From positions 12,035,446 to 12,099,445 of the forward strand of contig NC_057788.1 in assembly GCF_014905175.1 (NCBI RefSeq): DNA of 64,000 nt, written 5' to 3'. Of the stretch, positions 42,676 through 54,041 are shown one piece after another. The DNA comes from Aphidius gifuensis. Lineage: Eukaryota > Arthropoda > Insecta > Hymenoptera > Braconidae. Under the pieces are notes generated by a model that searched no databases, was not told the origin of the DNA, and saw only the letters and a program-made list of their open reading frames with translations. Numbering within the stretch: the first letter of the stretch is position 1; each line of letters starts with the position of its first letter. A program made the translations under genes and the position numbers.

Positions 42676-43700
42676 ATACTGACAATAATATTCAAATATA
42701 AATATTATTAGTTAATAATAGTATTAGTATTATGAATATTATTATTATATATATCGTTACATTAATGGAAAAAGGGCGTAAGTGCCATTTTTAGGAATTT
42801 TTTTTTTCTAAAAGAAAAAGGGCATGAGTGCGAATTTATAAATTTTCGGGCTTTGCATCCAATTTTGAGGCTTAAAGAAAAAGTGTAGGGGACTTACGCC
42901 TTTCTTCCATTCTCAAAATCATTTTTAATAAAAGATGAAGATTTGTAATTATTTTTATGTTTTTCTTATTGATAATAAATTATGTATAATTATCAGTAAA
43001 CAATCAATAATTTAAAAAATCCTGCCATTAAATGAATTTCAAATAAAATTGAAAGTATGCCCTTCATCTTTTATCAAAAATTATTTTGATAACGAGAAAA
43101 AAGGCGTAAATCCTTGGACATACGCTCTTTATCCTTTATCGAAGGTTGTTACGCCCATTCTCGCTCTTTTTTAAGTATTAAAATTAGATGAAAAACCCGA
43201 AAATTTATAAATTTGCACTTACGCCCTTTTTCCTTTAAAATTGACGTTTTTGGCACTTACGCCCTTCATTCTTTAATGTGACGATATAATTGATAATTAT
43301 ATTATTACTAATATTATATTGATATTATTGTTAATCACAATATTATTGGAGTTATTATTATTTATAATAATATTATTCATATATAACCATAGTATAAATA
43401 AAATAATAATTTCAAAAATATCATCGATAATAATAATATCAATATAATATTAGTAATAATAAAAATAATATTATCGATTTATAATAATATCAGTGATATT
43501 AATAATATGAATAATAATATTGACAATAACATTCATATATAAATATTGATAATTATTAGTATTGATATTCAAAATATTATTATTATAGATATTATTATTG
43601 ATATTAATACTATTGTGAATAATTGGTAATATTATCAAAATTATTGTTGTTATAATTATCATTTATATATATTTATAATAATTTTATTGTTATTATAATA
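42640..43700. repeat. AAT microsatellites around a foldback element (42749-43288)
   Basis: The foldback has inverted ends ATATCGTTACATTAATGG at 42751 and TTAATGTGACGATATAA near 43288, with AAGGGCGTAAGTGCCA near the left end matched by TGGCACTTACGCCC near the right. Further internal pairs such as AAATTTATAAATT with CTTACGCC follow. On both sides lie long runs of AATAAT and ATTATT (42645-42745 and 43290-43690). Confidence 0.75.
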
Positions 43701-43907
43701 ATGATTCTTTAAACCCGCGAGATAACTATTGCTTGATACGTTCAAATGAATTTTTTTAAAAAATCAATTATTTAAGTATTAAACTCAGTTGAATTGTTTA
43801 ATAATATTCAAATAAATAAACAAACAAAAAGTCGCACACGCATACACACATAGAAGCTGACGCTCACTGACGCTCCGAGTTTATACGCTATATATAGTGC
43901 ATGTATA

Positions 43908-44060
43908 ATGCTTGCCGGTATAGCAGAGAGTATAGTAGAAAGTATACGGGAGAGTAAACGCGAGAATAAACGCCAGAGTAAACGCCAGAGTATACGCGAG
44001 CGCGTAACGCTAGCAGGGCGTCGAATTTTTTTGCTACCCTCCGTAAAGAAGTTTCACTTC
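43908..44060 (+). repeat. GAGAGTAAACGC-type 12-bp minisatellite
   Basis: About eight units of (C/G)AGAGTA(A/T)ACGC, mimicking an open frame (SKRQSKRQS). It ends at CCGTAAAGAAGTTTCACTTC, the palindromic motif that occurs in inverted form at about 42608. The two may be ends of one element spanning 42590-44070. Confidence 0.6.
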
Positions 44061-44099
44061 AAAAATTTTATCAATTCTCCACATAGTCTTGGCACAATA

Positions 44100-44794
44100 C
44101 TGTTGAAAGGTCCATGAACAAAAACTTATCGACATTATACCATCAATTCCACCAGAATTTGAGATTATGAAGCAAGATAAAGAAAATATCATAACCTTCA
44201 TGAAATATAAAGGATAATATATATCAAATGAATCACCCAATAATATGATATTGATAAGTAATAGAAAAATCGTGGAAGTAACAAGAATGTTTTCAGTAAG
44301 CAATATGAAGCATGTTTAAGGTTTAAAATGGCAAATTAAAGGCCCCCTTTAAAGTAATTCATGCATTTCCGATGAGCTGCAAACATGGGAATGTGAGAAA
44401 AAAGCAGAACAGTTCTTATGGACAGTCTCTGTTAGCAGAATAAAAGCTAAAATGATTAAACTGAGTGTTACTTTAGATAATAACCCAAGTACACGAACTT
44501 TTGTAATGCCAATGCAACTCCTTGAAAACTAAATAATAAAAGAATAAATAAATAATACTTTCAAATTTGATAATAAGTGAATACAAGTTAATATATATAT
44601 ATTTATTTACTCATTGTTATTAATTTATTAATTATTAGTAAACTAAATTATTCGTTATTAGTAAATAAATAGTATAGATAGTTAGTAGATCATTATTTCT
44701 TTAATATTTATTGACGAGTATTGTTCATTAACTTTTCTCACTAATCCTCCAGTGATCATATATATTTTGTTCAACTTGAATGTTTAAGAATTTA
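44100..44794. other. Unassigned decayed coding traces, then AT-rich DNA
   Basis: Plus-strand codons (IIPSIPPEFEIMKQDKENII at about 44140, and ISDELQTWECEKKAEQFLWT to PMQLLEN and TAA at about 44370-44530) look like translated sequence with a break between. I cannot assign a family. 44530-44790 is AT-rich. Confidence 0.35.
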
Positions 44795-44995
44795 TCATAT
44801 GTTAATAATTTTCCTTCCTATAATTTTCCAAACAAACGATAACGCGCACATTGCTCTTTTAACAGTGTTTTCAATGTGTCTATCAAACAGTAATTTGTTA
44901 TCAAATATCACCCCAAGATCTGTAGTTGCATTAACATCATTTATAATTGTATTATTGATATTATAATTGTATTCGAATATTTTTTTCGTTCTGAC
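44795..44995 (-). pseudogene. Non-LTR retrotransposon reverse transcriptase, C-terminal scrap
   Basis: The last about 66 residues of a minus-strand frame read FEYNYNINNTI, NATTDLGVIFDNKLLFDRHI and AMCALSFVWKI, the thumb/connection signature (DLGV..D..L.F..HI....A...LG) of Jockey/I-type LINE reverse transcriptases. The rest of the long frame upstream is antisense to a YqaJ-like fragment and not part of it. Severely truncated. Confidence 0.7.
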
Positions 44996-45062
44996 ATCAT
45001 TTACTATATAGCAATGTGCACATTCAATAAGAAAATGTGGGTTATGCATTGATGAACGATAA

Positions 45063-45267
45063 AGCATGTTAGCTTGTACTCCAGATGGAGTTGTTAAAAA
45101 AGAAGATGCTATTGTTGAGATTGAAGCGCTATACGCAAAAAGAAACCTTCCTTTGTTGGAAGCAATTAAAACCGTAAAAACATGCAGTGGGATATTTTTA
45201 GACAAAAAAAATCCAGTGGAATGAAAAAATCCCACCACTATCACTACCAAATTCAGGGTCAACTAAA
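45063..45267 (+). pseudogene. YqaJ-type (lambda exonuclease-like) viral recombinase fragment
   Basis: CTPDGVVKKEDAIVEIEALY and NLPLLEAIKT match the pattern SPDG.V....I.EIK.PY....PLEAI of YqaJ/lambda-exonuclease family proteins found in insect genomes and DNA viruses; the Lys of EIK is replaced. After a break at about 45218 the next frame reads HHYHYQIQGQLNI, equivalent to the H.YYYQIQGQL motif of the family. These enzymes resect DNA ends for recombination. Only about 70 residues remain, without start or end. Related copies occur in transposons too, so a viral origin is not certain. Confidence 0.6.
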
Positions 45268-46086
45268 TATAACGAAACGAAGTTTTTGTTACTTCGTGAC
45301 ATTTACTATAAAGAGTATATAATATATCAAAGTATATCCTGATCCGGAATTTGTTTTATTTATTGTTTTTTTTTAATAAAAATAAAGGTTAAGGAAAACA
45401 TTATTTTTAGGATTTATTCCCCTGGTATTTTTTACAAGTAATACGATAGAATGAACAGCAATATTGTATCTTCAATAGTTTTTTAGATATTAAGTTTTGA
45501 AGGTAAAATTTTTTGTTATTTTCTAACAACAATGAATACTGAAAAAATCAATATTCGTAATTTTTTTATCAGTATTTTTTGTAGGTAAAACCATGGCGAT
45601 AATATGAAGCAGAAATATTAAATAGTTTTTAGGATATTAATTATTAAAAATTTAACATATCGAGATATTCGAGATATTCATGTAGTGAGTGGTTGTAACT
45701 AGGAAAAACTAGAAAAACTATAGAAAAACTTTGGATTTAGGATACAAATAGATGCGGTTTTGAAAAAAATCTAGTAGCTATACAGAAAATACATTTTAAT
45801 AAAATCGGAATATGACTAAAAAATCTAGTTTTTATTAGTCACCACACCAATATCATTGACATTTCAGGTTCTTGAATATTAATATCCTGAAAAATATTCA
45901 AGATATCAGATTAATATTATTGCCATTGTTTTTCTCATAGGAAGTACTGATTGAAAGAAATATAGCAAAATACTAAAAAAATAGCGAAAAATTTCGATAT
46001 ATTTTATCTTTGAAGCTTCATATTTGAATAATATGAAGTAAGTAATTAATAAAAAAAGATAGTCAAGTTCCCCAAGGTGCAACCTA
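45268..46086. other. AT-rich spacer, nothing recognised
   Basis: No gene or structured repeat; several ATATTAAG/AGATATT-type short motifs recur. Confidence 0.4.
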
Positions 46087-46759
46087 AGTGTTCCGTAGGA
46101 TATTTTATTTTTTTTCTTGCTGTTTACAAAAATATTGTAAAAAAACAGTTTGTGACACTACATTAGTTGAATAAAAAAAAAAAAAAGGACCGAAAAATTT
46201 GAAAAAAATATCGTAGAGTCTACAAATAAAGCGTCGTCGATCAAAACATTGCCGGAATTGATCAGTCAATATTTGGAATTGCGCCATGTCCAAAAATGGG
46301 CATATCAAATCTAATAAGGTCCAAAAAGTAAAAAAAAATATCATATATCTTTTTGAAAAAAAAAAACCTAAATTTGTTTTAACATCGACTGATTCGGTTC
46401 AGCGGTTCAAAAAATATTGTAAAAAAACAGTTTGTGACACTACATATCGTTGAATAAAAAAAAAATTAAACGACCGAAAAATTTGAAAAAAATATCGTAG
46501 AGTCTACAGATGAAGCGTCGTCGATTAAAACATTGCCGGAATTGATCGGTCAATATTTGGAATCGGGCCATGTCCAAAAATGGGCGTATTAAATCTAATA
46601 AGGCCCCAAAATTGGAAATAAATATGACGATTGCTTTTGGCCAAAAAAAATAAAGAAAATGAGCATCTCACAAGCCAATTCGATTCAGGACTTCACATTT
46701 TATCTCGAAATAACAAAAAGTCACAGAAAGGCGAAAACATAAGTGCCCTACGGAACACT
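46087..46759. mobile_element. MITE with AGTGTTCCGTAGG ends and internal 282-bp duplication
   Basis: AGTGTTCCGTAGG at 46087-46099 is matched by CCTACGGAACACT at 46747-46759. Inside, about 215 bases starting AATATTGTAAAAAAACAG at 46131 are repeated from 46413 with period 282, including CGTAGAGTCTACA and AACATTGCCGGAATTGATC. There is no coding capacity; the minus-strand ORF here is repeat sequence. No convincing target duplication was seen. Confidence 0.7.
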
Positions 46760-47749
46760 AAAAATATTGAATATAACATCAAAATAAAAATTAATTTTTA
46801 TATAGAAAAGCGACTCATGTTAAAGAGGGAAAGAGAACGCGACGGACTGGCTCATTTTTAAGTTTGAAGAATCTTTTTCAATAAAAACTGTGACATGGCA
46901 TTTACGAGGTACTGTATCTATTTTATTATTCATCAGAAAAATTCAAGGGTAGGCTTATTGGATAGGAAAACATCAATATTAATGAGGAAACTATTTTTAC
47001 TTTAAATTTGAAAGTGATATTTGAAGAGTTATTAAACGAATAAAGAATTATGACGTCACACACACGCAACCTATTTATATAATTACCCGGTAACTTCTCT
47101 TGCACTGGGAAAAAAGAGTCGAAGACCCTACCGGTTCTCTTGATACGATATAGCTGTTAATTTTATCATATTCCACGTGGGAAATATCATGAAAACTGAT
47201 CCGAAAATTAATATTTTCATATCCCATTTTTCTATAGAAAAAAACAACAAACAACAAATTTTGACACCTTGTTTTTTCGATATCTTAAGGAGTATTCGAG
47301 ACATCGAATTCTGTTGCAGTCATTATTTTTTTCCATGAAAAAAAAATTTTAAATCAGTCAAATTTTAAATCGTTCAAACATTTTTTGACTTGCCAAGACT
47401 TGATTCGACTTGAATTGACTTGACTTGTCAAAGAACCTCCACCGTCCTTTGGTCGCTACGAATATCTTTATATTGCCTGATGAAATTGAATAATTCAGTA
47501 CTGAAGCATCACTGTAAAAAATACGTAATCACATCAGCACTAAGATTGCAATATAGACGTTATCGATGTAAATTTTAATGTACTGTAACCATGAAATTTG
47601 TTTTAAAATTTTTCTATCATATATTTGTTTTGTTTTTTGAGTTTGGATTTTTTGTTGTAATTATATATTAATAAAAATTTTGTGACTATGAATAAATGAT
47701 TTCTTAAATAGGTCTATTCATAAAGTACGTTATCTACTGGATAATGTTC
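46760..47749. other. No gene recognised
   Basis: Mixed sequence with a GACTTGAATTGACTTGACTTG run at about 47385-47430. Short ORFs have no support. Confidence 0.4.
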
Positions 47750-48442
47750 CCCAGGTAGGAATCGCCCAGCCGTAACGATTGTAACAGGCTTGGTACAAGC
47801 TTGATTACCACCCTTGTGTCCCAAGTTTGTGTCAAGCTTACGATGGTCTGACCCTAGGCTTTCACAACGCCTTGAAAATTAGTCTTTGACAAAGCTTGTC
47901 TCAAGATTAGATTTTAAGTTTGACACAAGCTTGTAATTCAAGACTGTGTTTTAAGCTTGTACCAAGCGTGACACCAGTTCGGTATACCAAGCGTAAACAT
48001 GACATATTTATTTAGATTCATCAGGCATTATGTCAAGCCTGTACTTTTTTGATTTTCCCGGCCTCACACGAGCCTTGTGCCAAGCTCGTTTTATCAAGCC
48101 TGTCGCGAGACTTGACTTGTGCATTTATTGAATTAAAAATAAAATTATAATATTTAGATCTATAGAATGTAAATAGAAATTTTAAATAAGAATTATTAGG
48201 TTTTAACTATTGTGCCAGGCTGTTACAAGGACTATGTGTATCAAGTCTCGAATACATTCATTCATATCAAAAATTTTTTGTGAGTCTCTTATGAATACCC
48301 CAGCGGTTGACGTGATAGAGCATCGGAATTCTACGTGAGTGACCTAGGGTCAATCACCCAGTATTCCAGGCTCTTACCAAGCTTGACACAATCTTCGAAG
48401 CCTTGAATCCAAGCTTGTCCTGATCGTCGATTCCTACCTGGG
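47750..48442. mobile_element. CAAGCTTG-rich MITE
   Basis: Perfect 15-bp terminal inverted repeats: CCCAGGTAGGAATCG (47750-47764) and CGATTCCTACCTGGG (48428-48442). The interior repeats CAAGCTTG, GTGTCAAGCTT and related motifs more than ten times on both strands and lacks a transposase. A related CAAGCTTGACAC stretch occurs at about 39585. Confidence 0.8.
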
Positions 48443-48855
48443 TCAATGACATAATAACGAGTTTATAGTTTATAGTAATGGTGAATAATGAACGACTGTT
48501 ATCATTCTTCCTTTTTTTTTCTACAAAAATATTGATAATGTATCGGTTAATAAACAGAAAAAAAATTATTAAAATTTGATAAAGAAAATAAATTTCATAC
48601 TTGAAAGAGTTATATATATATATATATGTATATTAGGGTGTTTTTTTTTTTTTTGATATTTTTTTTTCTTTTCACCCATCTTTATACTAGTTCATACAAC
48701 TCTAAATCATGCCCAGAAAAAATTTGAACTCAATTAAAAAATATTTAGAGGTGGTTCAGGGGTCATTTGTTTTTTCCATTTGATGAACATGGGGTTAATA
48801 CACTTCATTCACTATTTTGATCATAAAGGCTTTAATTTTCGACCGTTCAAGTCCG
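48443..48855. other. No gene recognised
   Basis: T-rich sequence with a short TATATA run at 48610. Confidence 0.4.
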
Positions 48856-49055
48856 CGTTGGTCTCATTTTATAGAGTATTAAATTTTATAGCATATAATA
48901 TTCATAGTTTTGATCATTTACAATTAAAAAAAATAGTGAAATAATGCTTCAAAAAGGTAGTATTTACAATTTTTCTGAAAAACAAAATTGTAAATGATCA
49001 AAACTATGAATATTATATGCTATAAAATTCAATACTCTATAAAATGAGACCAACG
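48856..49055. repeat. Long hairpin with about 70-bp near-perfect arms
   Basis: The left arm 48856-48925 (CGTTGGTCTCATTTTATAGA onwards) and right arm 48986-49055 are inverted copies with about one mismatch, separated by a 60-base loop. This would form a stable hairpin RNA. It may be a foldback transposon remnant or a small-RNA source. Confidence 0.85.
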
Positions 49056-49911
49056 TAAAGTGTTGATTTTATTAATTAATTAGTTTTTTCTATAACTATG
49101 TGTGTTGGTGGGTAACATAACCTCGCTGGCGTCATTAACTCAATGATATTTTTTCTTATATTTTTTCTTATATATAATTACATCCAAACAATAGTGCTTA
49201 TAGTTTACGGTATATAAAATATATACCGTATATATGTATATATTGACTTGATTGAAGACTCATAAACATATTAAAGTGAAAGTGTAATCAATAAACTACA
49301 TAAGCATCAATAAAATAAAATTTCAAGGTCAAGCGTGTTAATATAATTTGTGGAATACTTTCGTTTAATTAAAGTGTACCAATTTACAATATTATTGTTC
49401 AATGTTGTATTACTACATAACATTGTTAAATTTGGTGCATATTATCCATATCCTGCTTGGACAGTCTTACATTTCCTGATCGGATTTCATCGACATCATC
49501 TACAAGACCTGGTGATTTTTGGGCGTGGCTGCTTGAACATACTGCATACTGCCTTATCTGCGTAGTTTATAATCTTACCATTACCAGCACTTTACTATTC
49601 TGTACTACATTACCAATTAAAATTTTAAATTTTCACACTAGCCGTCGCTACTTGTTTACTACCAATGTGACAGCTGTGACAGCTGTATCACTCATACACA
49701 GTGTCAGTAGTGAGATCTCCACCAGCACATCTCTGGACCTCACTGAGGATGTATTATTCACTTCTAATAACTTCACGCTATTTAACTCACATCAAGCAAG
49801 TTCCAACAGTGTAACAATGTCTCAAGCGTCTGGCTCAACGATTTCTTTATCTGACGTCCTCTTGGATGTCCACGTAAAAACACAACATCTAACTCAACTT
49901 CTGGTACACAA
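49056..49911. other. Leader-like region before the LINE ORF1
   Basis: AT-rich to about 49400, then more balanced sequence with overlapping open frames. This is likely 5' untranslated LINE sequence; the 176-codon frame at 49457-49987 has no motif and overlaps ORF1 in another frame. Confidence 0.4.
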
Positions 49912-50659
49912 ATGGCTAATAATGTTACTCTTGATCAGATCAAGGGGTTGCTTGATCAACAAACTGCATCAATTGATGCAAAATTGAATAATATTGTTGA
50001 GACTTTACAATCGTTCTCAGTTACTGTTAACAAAAAATTTGCAGTAATTGATGCTGAATTATGTCAGGTTAATAACATGCAAACACTAAATACAACAATT
50101 GGCAACAACACAACACGAATCACAACAAATACATCAAATATTGCTGATAATGAAACGAGTATCACTCAAATGAGTGATGATATAAACAATAGAAAATTAA
50201 TACTGGAATGTATGCCAAACGTCATTGTTTTTGGCATACCTGAAGATCCAGATAATAACTTAAATATTACCCAACGTGTCGTAAATGATCGAGGTAAAGT
50301 AGTACAGCTAATAAAGTTTGTTTTTGATTCACAACCAAGTGTTGGTACTGTCAAAGTGACCTCGTCACGAATTCACCCTCATTCTGTCACATTATCAAAG
50401 CCCCGAATGACGAAGGTAAAATTTAATAGTATTTTTTCATAAAGATGTCTTTGTGCAGAGATTTATGGAGCTTAAGAAACCGAAATCACTGACAGGTTGG
50501 ATGGCTGCAGTGGTTATCTCACAGGACTTTACACCTGCACAACTGGCCCAAAGACGTCAGTTGAAAACTCAGTTGACACAAGATGAAATTACAAATCCAA
50601 GAATCAATTTCATCAATAGTGTCTTCATGGTTATGAAAAACACTCACCAAAAAACGTAA
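49912..50659 (+). pseudogene. Non-LTR retrotransposon ORF1 protein
   Basis: The 176-residue frame 49912-50442 has an N-terminal helical, Thr/Asn-rich region (LDQIKGLLDQQTASIDAKLN, then repeated NTTRI, NTSNI) and an RRM-like start (NVIVFGIPEDPDNN). After a frame break at about 50442 it resumes in another frame (DVFVQRFMELKKPK, then VVISQDFTPAQLAQRRQLKT) to 50659. DLTPAQ...RR.L is a hallmark of insect LINE ORF1 chaperone proteins that bind element RNA. No ORF2 (endonuclease, reverse transcriptase) follows; about 400 bases later the 3' end is reached. Internally deleted or a non-autonomous derivative. Confidence 0.7.
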
Positions 50660-51270
50660 TATCATCAATTAATAAATTATTATTATTGTTATGCTACAAG
50701 CTAGGTATTATGTAATAACACGTCGAAAAATTGTTTGTTGTATTATTTCAGTTATCAGATCGTTTTTGCACCTGGTTATAATTTAATAGGTTAAATCGTT
50801 TTCCAATTTTCTTATGTTTACTACGTTCTATGCGTTTGCTTTACTGTCACTATAAATCAAATAATGAATCAAATGTTCGAATTAGTATAATAGTAAGCGC
50901 AAATGTCTCGGTATGTAAAACAGTTTCCCGCGAGATTAAAGTTTAAAAATAATGTAATTGATTTAGTATAAAGATTATTTTTCTATGTAATTAGCACTAT
51001 CTCACACTAGCTTTGTGGCACATCTGATAGCTAATATATTGTTATATTATTATATTATTAATGCAAAGACTGGTTTCTTTTCATATATTTTTGGGCTATT
51101 ATCTAATTTTATAATTTTGTAATAAAAATATTCTTATAATAATACATGTAAATATTATTTTGTAATTTTGTAATAAATTGCTTCTTGCAATTTTACCCTG
51201 GTCCCTATTATAGCTACCTGCCGCTGGGAACTTAAAATTAATGAATAATAATAATAAATAATAATAATGA
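50660..51270 (+). repeat. LINE 3' untranslated region with AATAAT tail
   Basis: 51050-51270 ends in GAATAATAATAATAAATAATAATAATGAG, the simple-repeat tail typical of several insect LINE clades, preceded by TTACCCTGGTCCCTATTATAGC. ORF2 is missing between 50659 and here. Confidence 0.45.
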
Positions 51271-52755
51271 GAAATCAAAACAATCATTTTTATTGTTTAA
51301 CAGGTGATTTTCCCTTTGTTTAATAATAATTTATTATTTAAACATTCATATTATAACCTAAAAAGGGAGAAAAACATTGGACATAATAATCAAACAAACA
51401 CGTGTTGATGGAATAGTCGTGATAAAAAATAAATATACTTATAATATAATTGAAGATATTAATAATTATTAATGTATTAATAATTATAATCATAAAAAAT
51501 ATGTCACATTGTTGAAGCTTGAACGATCAACATGAGATGGTAAATTTGTTTATGAAAAAATGGATCAAAAAAATAATTCATCAAAAATTAAATACACAAT
51601 CAACAAGTAATACAGTAGATATAAAAAATTCATCAGATTGTATAATTGAAACTAGCAATAGTATCAAAAATAACAAATCCATCACCATCAACATCATTAA
51701 ATAATTCAAATGGTAAGACTGGTTATCATATTGTGTTACAACAACAGGATATGTTAATATGTTGACCAGATGATGCAACATGAAATAGTAAAAGTAGAAC
51801 AAGCAAATAAAATTGATTTATATTGTGGGACTATTAAAAAAATTACAACAATAATACGAGATTAAACAAGAATAATAATAGTACTAAGCAACACGAGTAC
51901 ACAAAAACTATTAAATAATGCGAGATATAATAAACCAATCAACATGGGATGAATATTTTATTAATGAAAAACGAATTGATATAAGTTGTAATCCATCAAA
52001 GTTTACCATTTATTATGTAACATGACATTTCTGTCGTTACCTTCTCGGACTGTTTTTATTGAAAAATAATTAAAAAAAAAATTATTCAATGAGTAAAATT
52101 TTGTCAGAAAGTTAAATTAAATAACTAAAAAATCCGAATTTACTAAAAACACGTACTTACTTGATATTCTTACTAGAAATGATCAAAATAAAATCAAATA
52201 TACTGTAAACCACAAACAAAACGTAAACAAACGGAAACTTGACTGAAACCAAACTGAACGTTACTATAACTAATGTATAAAAATCGATCGATAACCATAA
52301 ACCAACTCGACCAACCAACAAATCCAAAATACAGTCTTCGAGGAAACCATGTTCCCAACGACAACAGACCTGTCCTTAGCGTTGAGATGATTCTCCTGGT
52401 TGTGTCCTCGCTCATAGTGTTTCGGAAACAATTGGTTGAGAAAAAAAACAACAAACTGGACAAAGAAAAATTTCAATGTAACAAAAGTAATTTTTAATAT
52501 ATTACTTAACCATAGTACAACGACCCTTCATTTTGTATTATCTAATACACTTCTGGCTTATTACCAATGGGTTTTTCTCCGGATGATAAGTCTTTTTTCA
52601 TTATGTATTATTCAACACATTTCTGGTATAACACCAAGGGGTTTTTCCCCGATGACTAGCTTCATTACTGGTATTGTAAACGACACGTTGGCACTGAACA
52701 TGGAGGGTGCCCGTGTAACCTGGATCCCTGGCAATAAGAGTTCCTCCATGAATAA
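51271..52755. other. AT-rich, no gene; short duplicated segment
   Basis: 52525-52660 contains two copies of TATTAT(C/T)(T/C)AA.ACA.TTCTGG...CCAA.GGGTTTTTC(T/C)CCG. Otherwise nothing recognised. Confidence 0.4.
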
Positions 52756-53163
52756 TCACCCACGTCGACCAAAATACTCACTTTGGCTATCGGGGTACCC
52801 AGAATCCCAGTCAAAAGAGTGGGAGGTATTCTCTATAAACCCTCCTGACATACCAGTTGAGTTCGGTGTCGTGATTGAGTTGAGATCGTGTGAGTTCCGC
52901 TTTGCTAAGAGCCTGATCGGCACTGTCAGGTCTGGTACACTGATAGGTGCTATGAATGTGCGACCGGCTCTTGTAACAATGTGGCCTCTTTTTCCATTTA
53001 CTTTTATCACCAGACTGATTCTGGCCTTGTTTTTCCCCTGGTCGATCTTCTGAGTGGTATCCGGTAGGACTTCAACTCTCTCATTTGACAAAAGAAATAA
53101 CATCGGTGTTAGTGGCATGATAAGGTGTTTAATCGAAAGTTTATCTAATTCTGTGCTATCCAT
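52756..53163 (-). pseudogene. ORF after the Ty3/gypsy integrase
   Basis: A 135-residue frame directly downstream (minus strand) of the integrase. Basic and hydrophilic (KARISLVIKVNGKRGHIVTR), no motif I know. It may be the integrase C-terminal tail in another frame or a small extra ORF of the element. Confidence 0.35.
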
Positions 53164-53171
53164 GGTTTTAG

Positions 53172-53945
53172 TTAGGAGATCGCACGTTGTCCTAAAAATT
53201 TTCCAACGAAGTTGATTAACTCATACCGATTTGGTGAAAGCTTACGCGTTACAACGAAAGGGCCCTCGAATGATTTCTCAAGGTTAGCCGAATAACGTTT
53301 GGCCGCATTGGGATGAGTTTTCCTCAATACTAATTGACCTTCTGGAAATTCAACGTTGCGGTGTAGTGCGTTATATTGATTCGCCTGCCTACCTGTTGCT
53401 TCTCCCCGAGCAAAGGTTAAAGCCTGACGAAGTGTGTTCAGGCACCTCATTTGCTCGTTCCACTTCTCTATGGAAATTCTCCTCAAAGTGAGTTAGGTGG
53501 ACAAAGTTTTCTCTACCTGAATTGGCAAATGCGGGATTCGTCATCGGTGCATCGTGATAGGCCGTATTATAAGCAGAGCGAAATTCCGATAGGTGAGTAT
53601 CCCAATGTTGGTGATTTCCATCCAAGTAGGCTCTCAACATAGTTTTAAGGCTCCAGTTAACCTTTTCTACTGGATCAGCCTGTGGATGATAGGGTGGTGT
53701 GGTCTGCAGGGTTATCCCTGCCACGTTGCTGACGCTTTAATCTCTTTATTGACGAACTCAGTGCCGTTATCGGTAATTAATACGTGGGGAACTCCATGGC
53801 GAAATATTACCAAATCCTCGAGTTGTTCTCGAATGGATCTACCCGTAGCAACACGTAAGGGGACTAACTCCACGTATTTAGTCATCTGGTCTTGAATAAC
53901 CAGAAAGTAAGCTATACCAGTCCGAGAGCGTGGCAAGGGTCCCAT
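53172..53945 (-). pseudogene. pol: Ty3/gypsy integrase, frameshifted
   Basis: The core is at 53712-53945: QDQMTKYVELVPLRVATGRS with the first Asp, and LITDNGTEFVN with the second. 53389-53724 continues with QTTPPYHPQADPVEKVNWSL, where Glu at the catalytic position is present in EKVN, then LDGNHQHWDTHLSEFRSAYN. The C-terminal part with FEGPFVVTRKLSPNRYEL (53172-53486) is the gypsy GPF/Y-like module. Three frames are needed, so the gene is dead. Confidence 0.85.
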
Positions 53946-54041
53946 GATATCAGCCGCGATTACTGACCAAGATTCTTATCAGTTCCCATATGCCCGGTGT
54001 GGGGTGGGTTATGACACTCTAAGACTGCCTGTTTATATCGT

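Noticed and set aside
43471..43662. Asn/Ile-only ORF
   Set aside because: Translation of an AAT/ATT microsatellite.
43908..44117. Ser/Lys/Arg repeat ORF
   Set aside because: Direct translation of a 12-bp minisatellite followed by a dispersed repeat.
44996..45262. N-terminal part of a 155-codon minus ORF as a membrane protein
   Set aside because: The plus strand encodes a recognisable YqaJ-like fragment there; the hydrophobic minus translation is antisense to it.
49457..49987. 176-codon ORF before LINE ORF1
   Set aside because: No motif, different frame from the recognisable ORF1 which overlaps its end; probably leader sequence.
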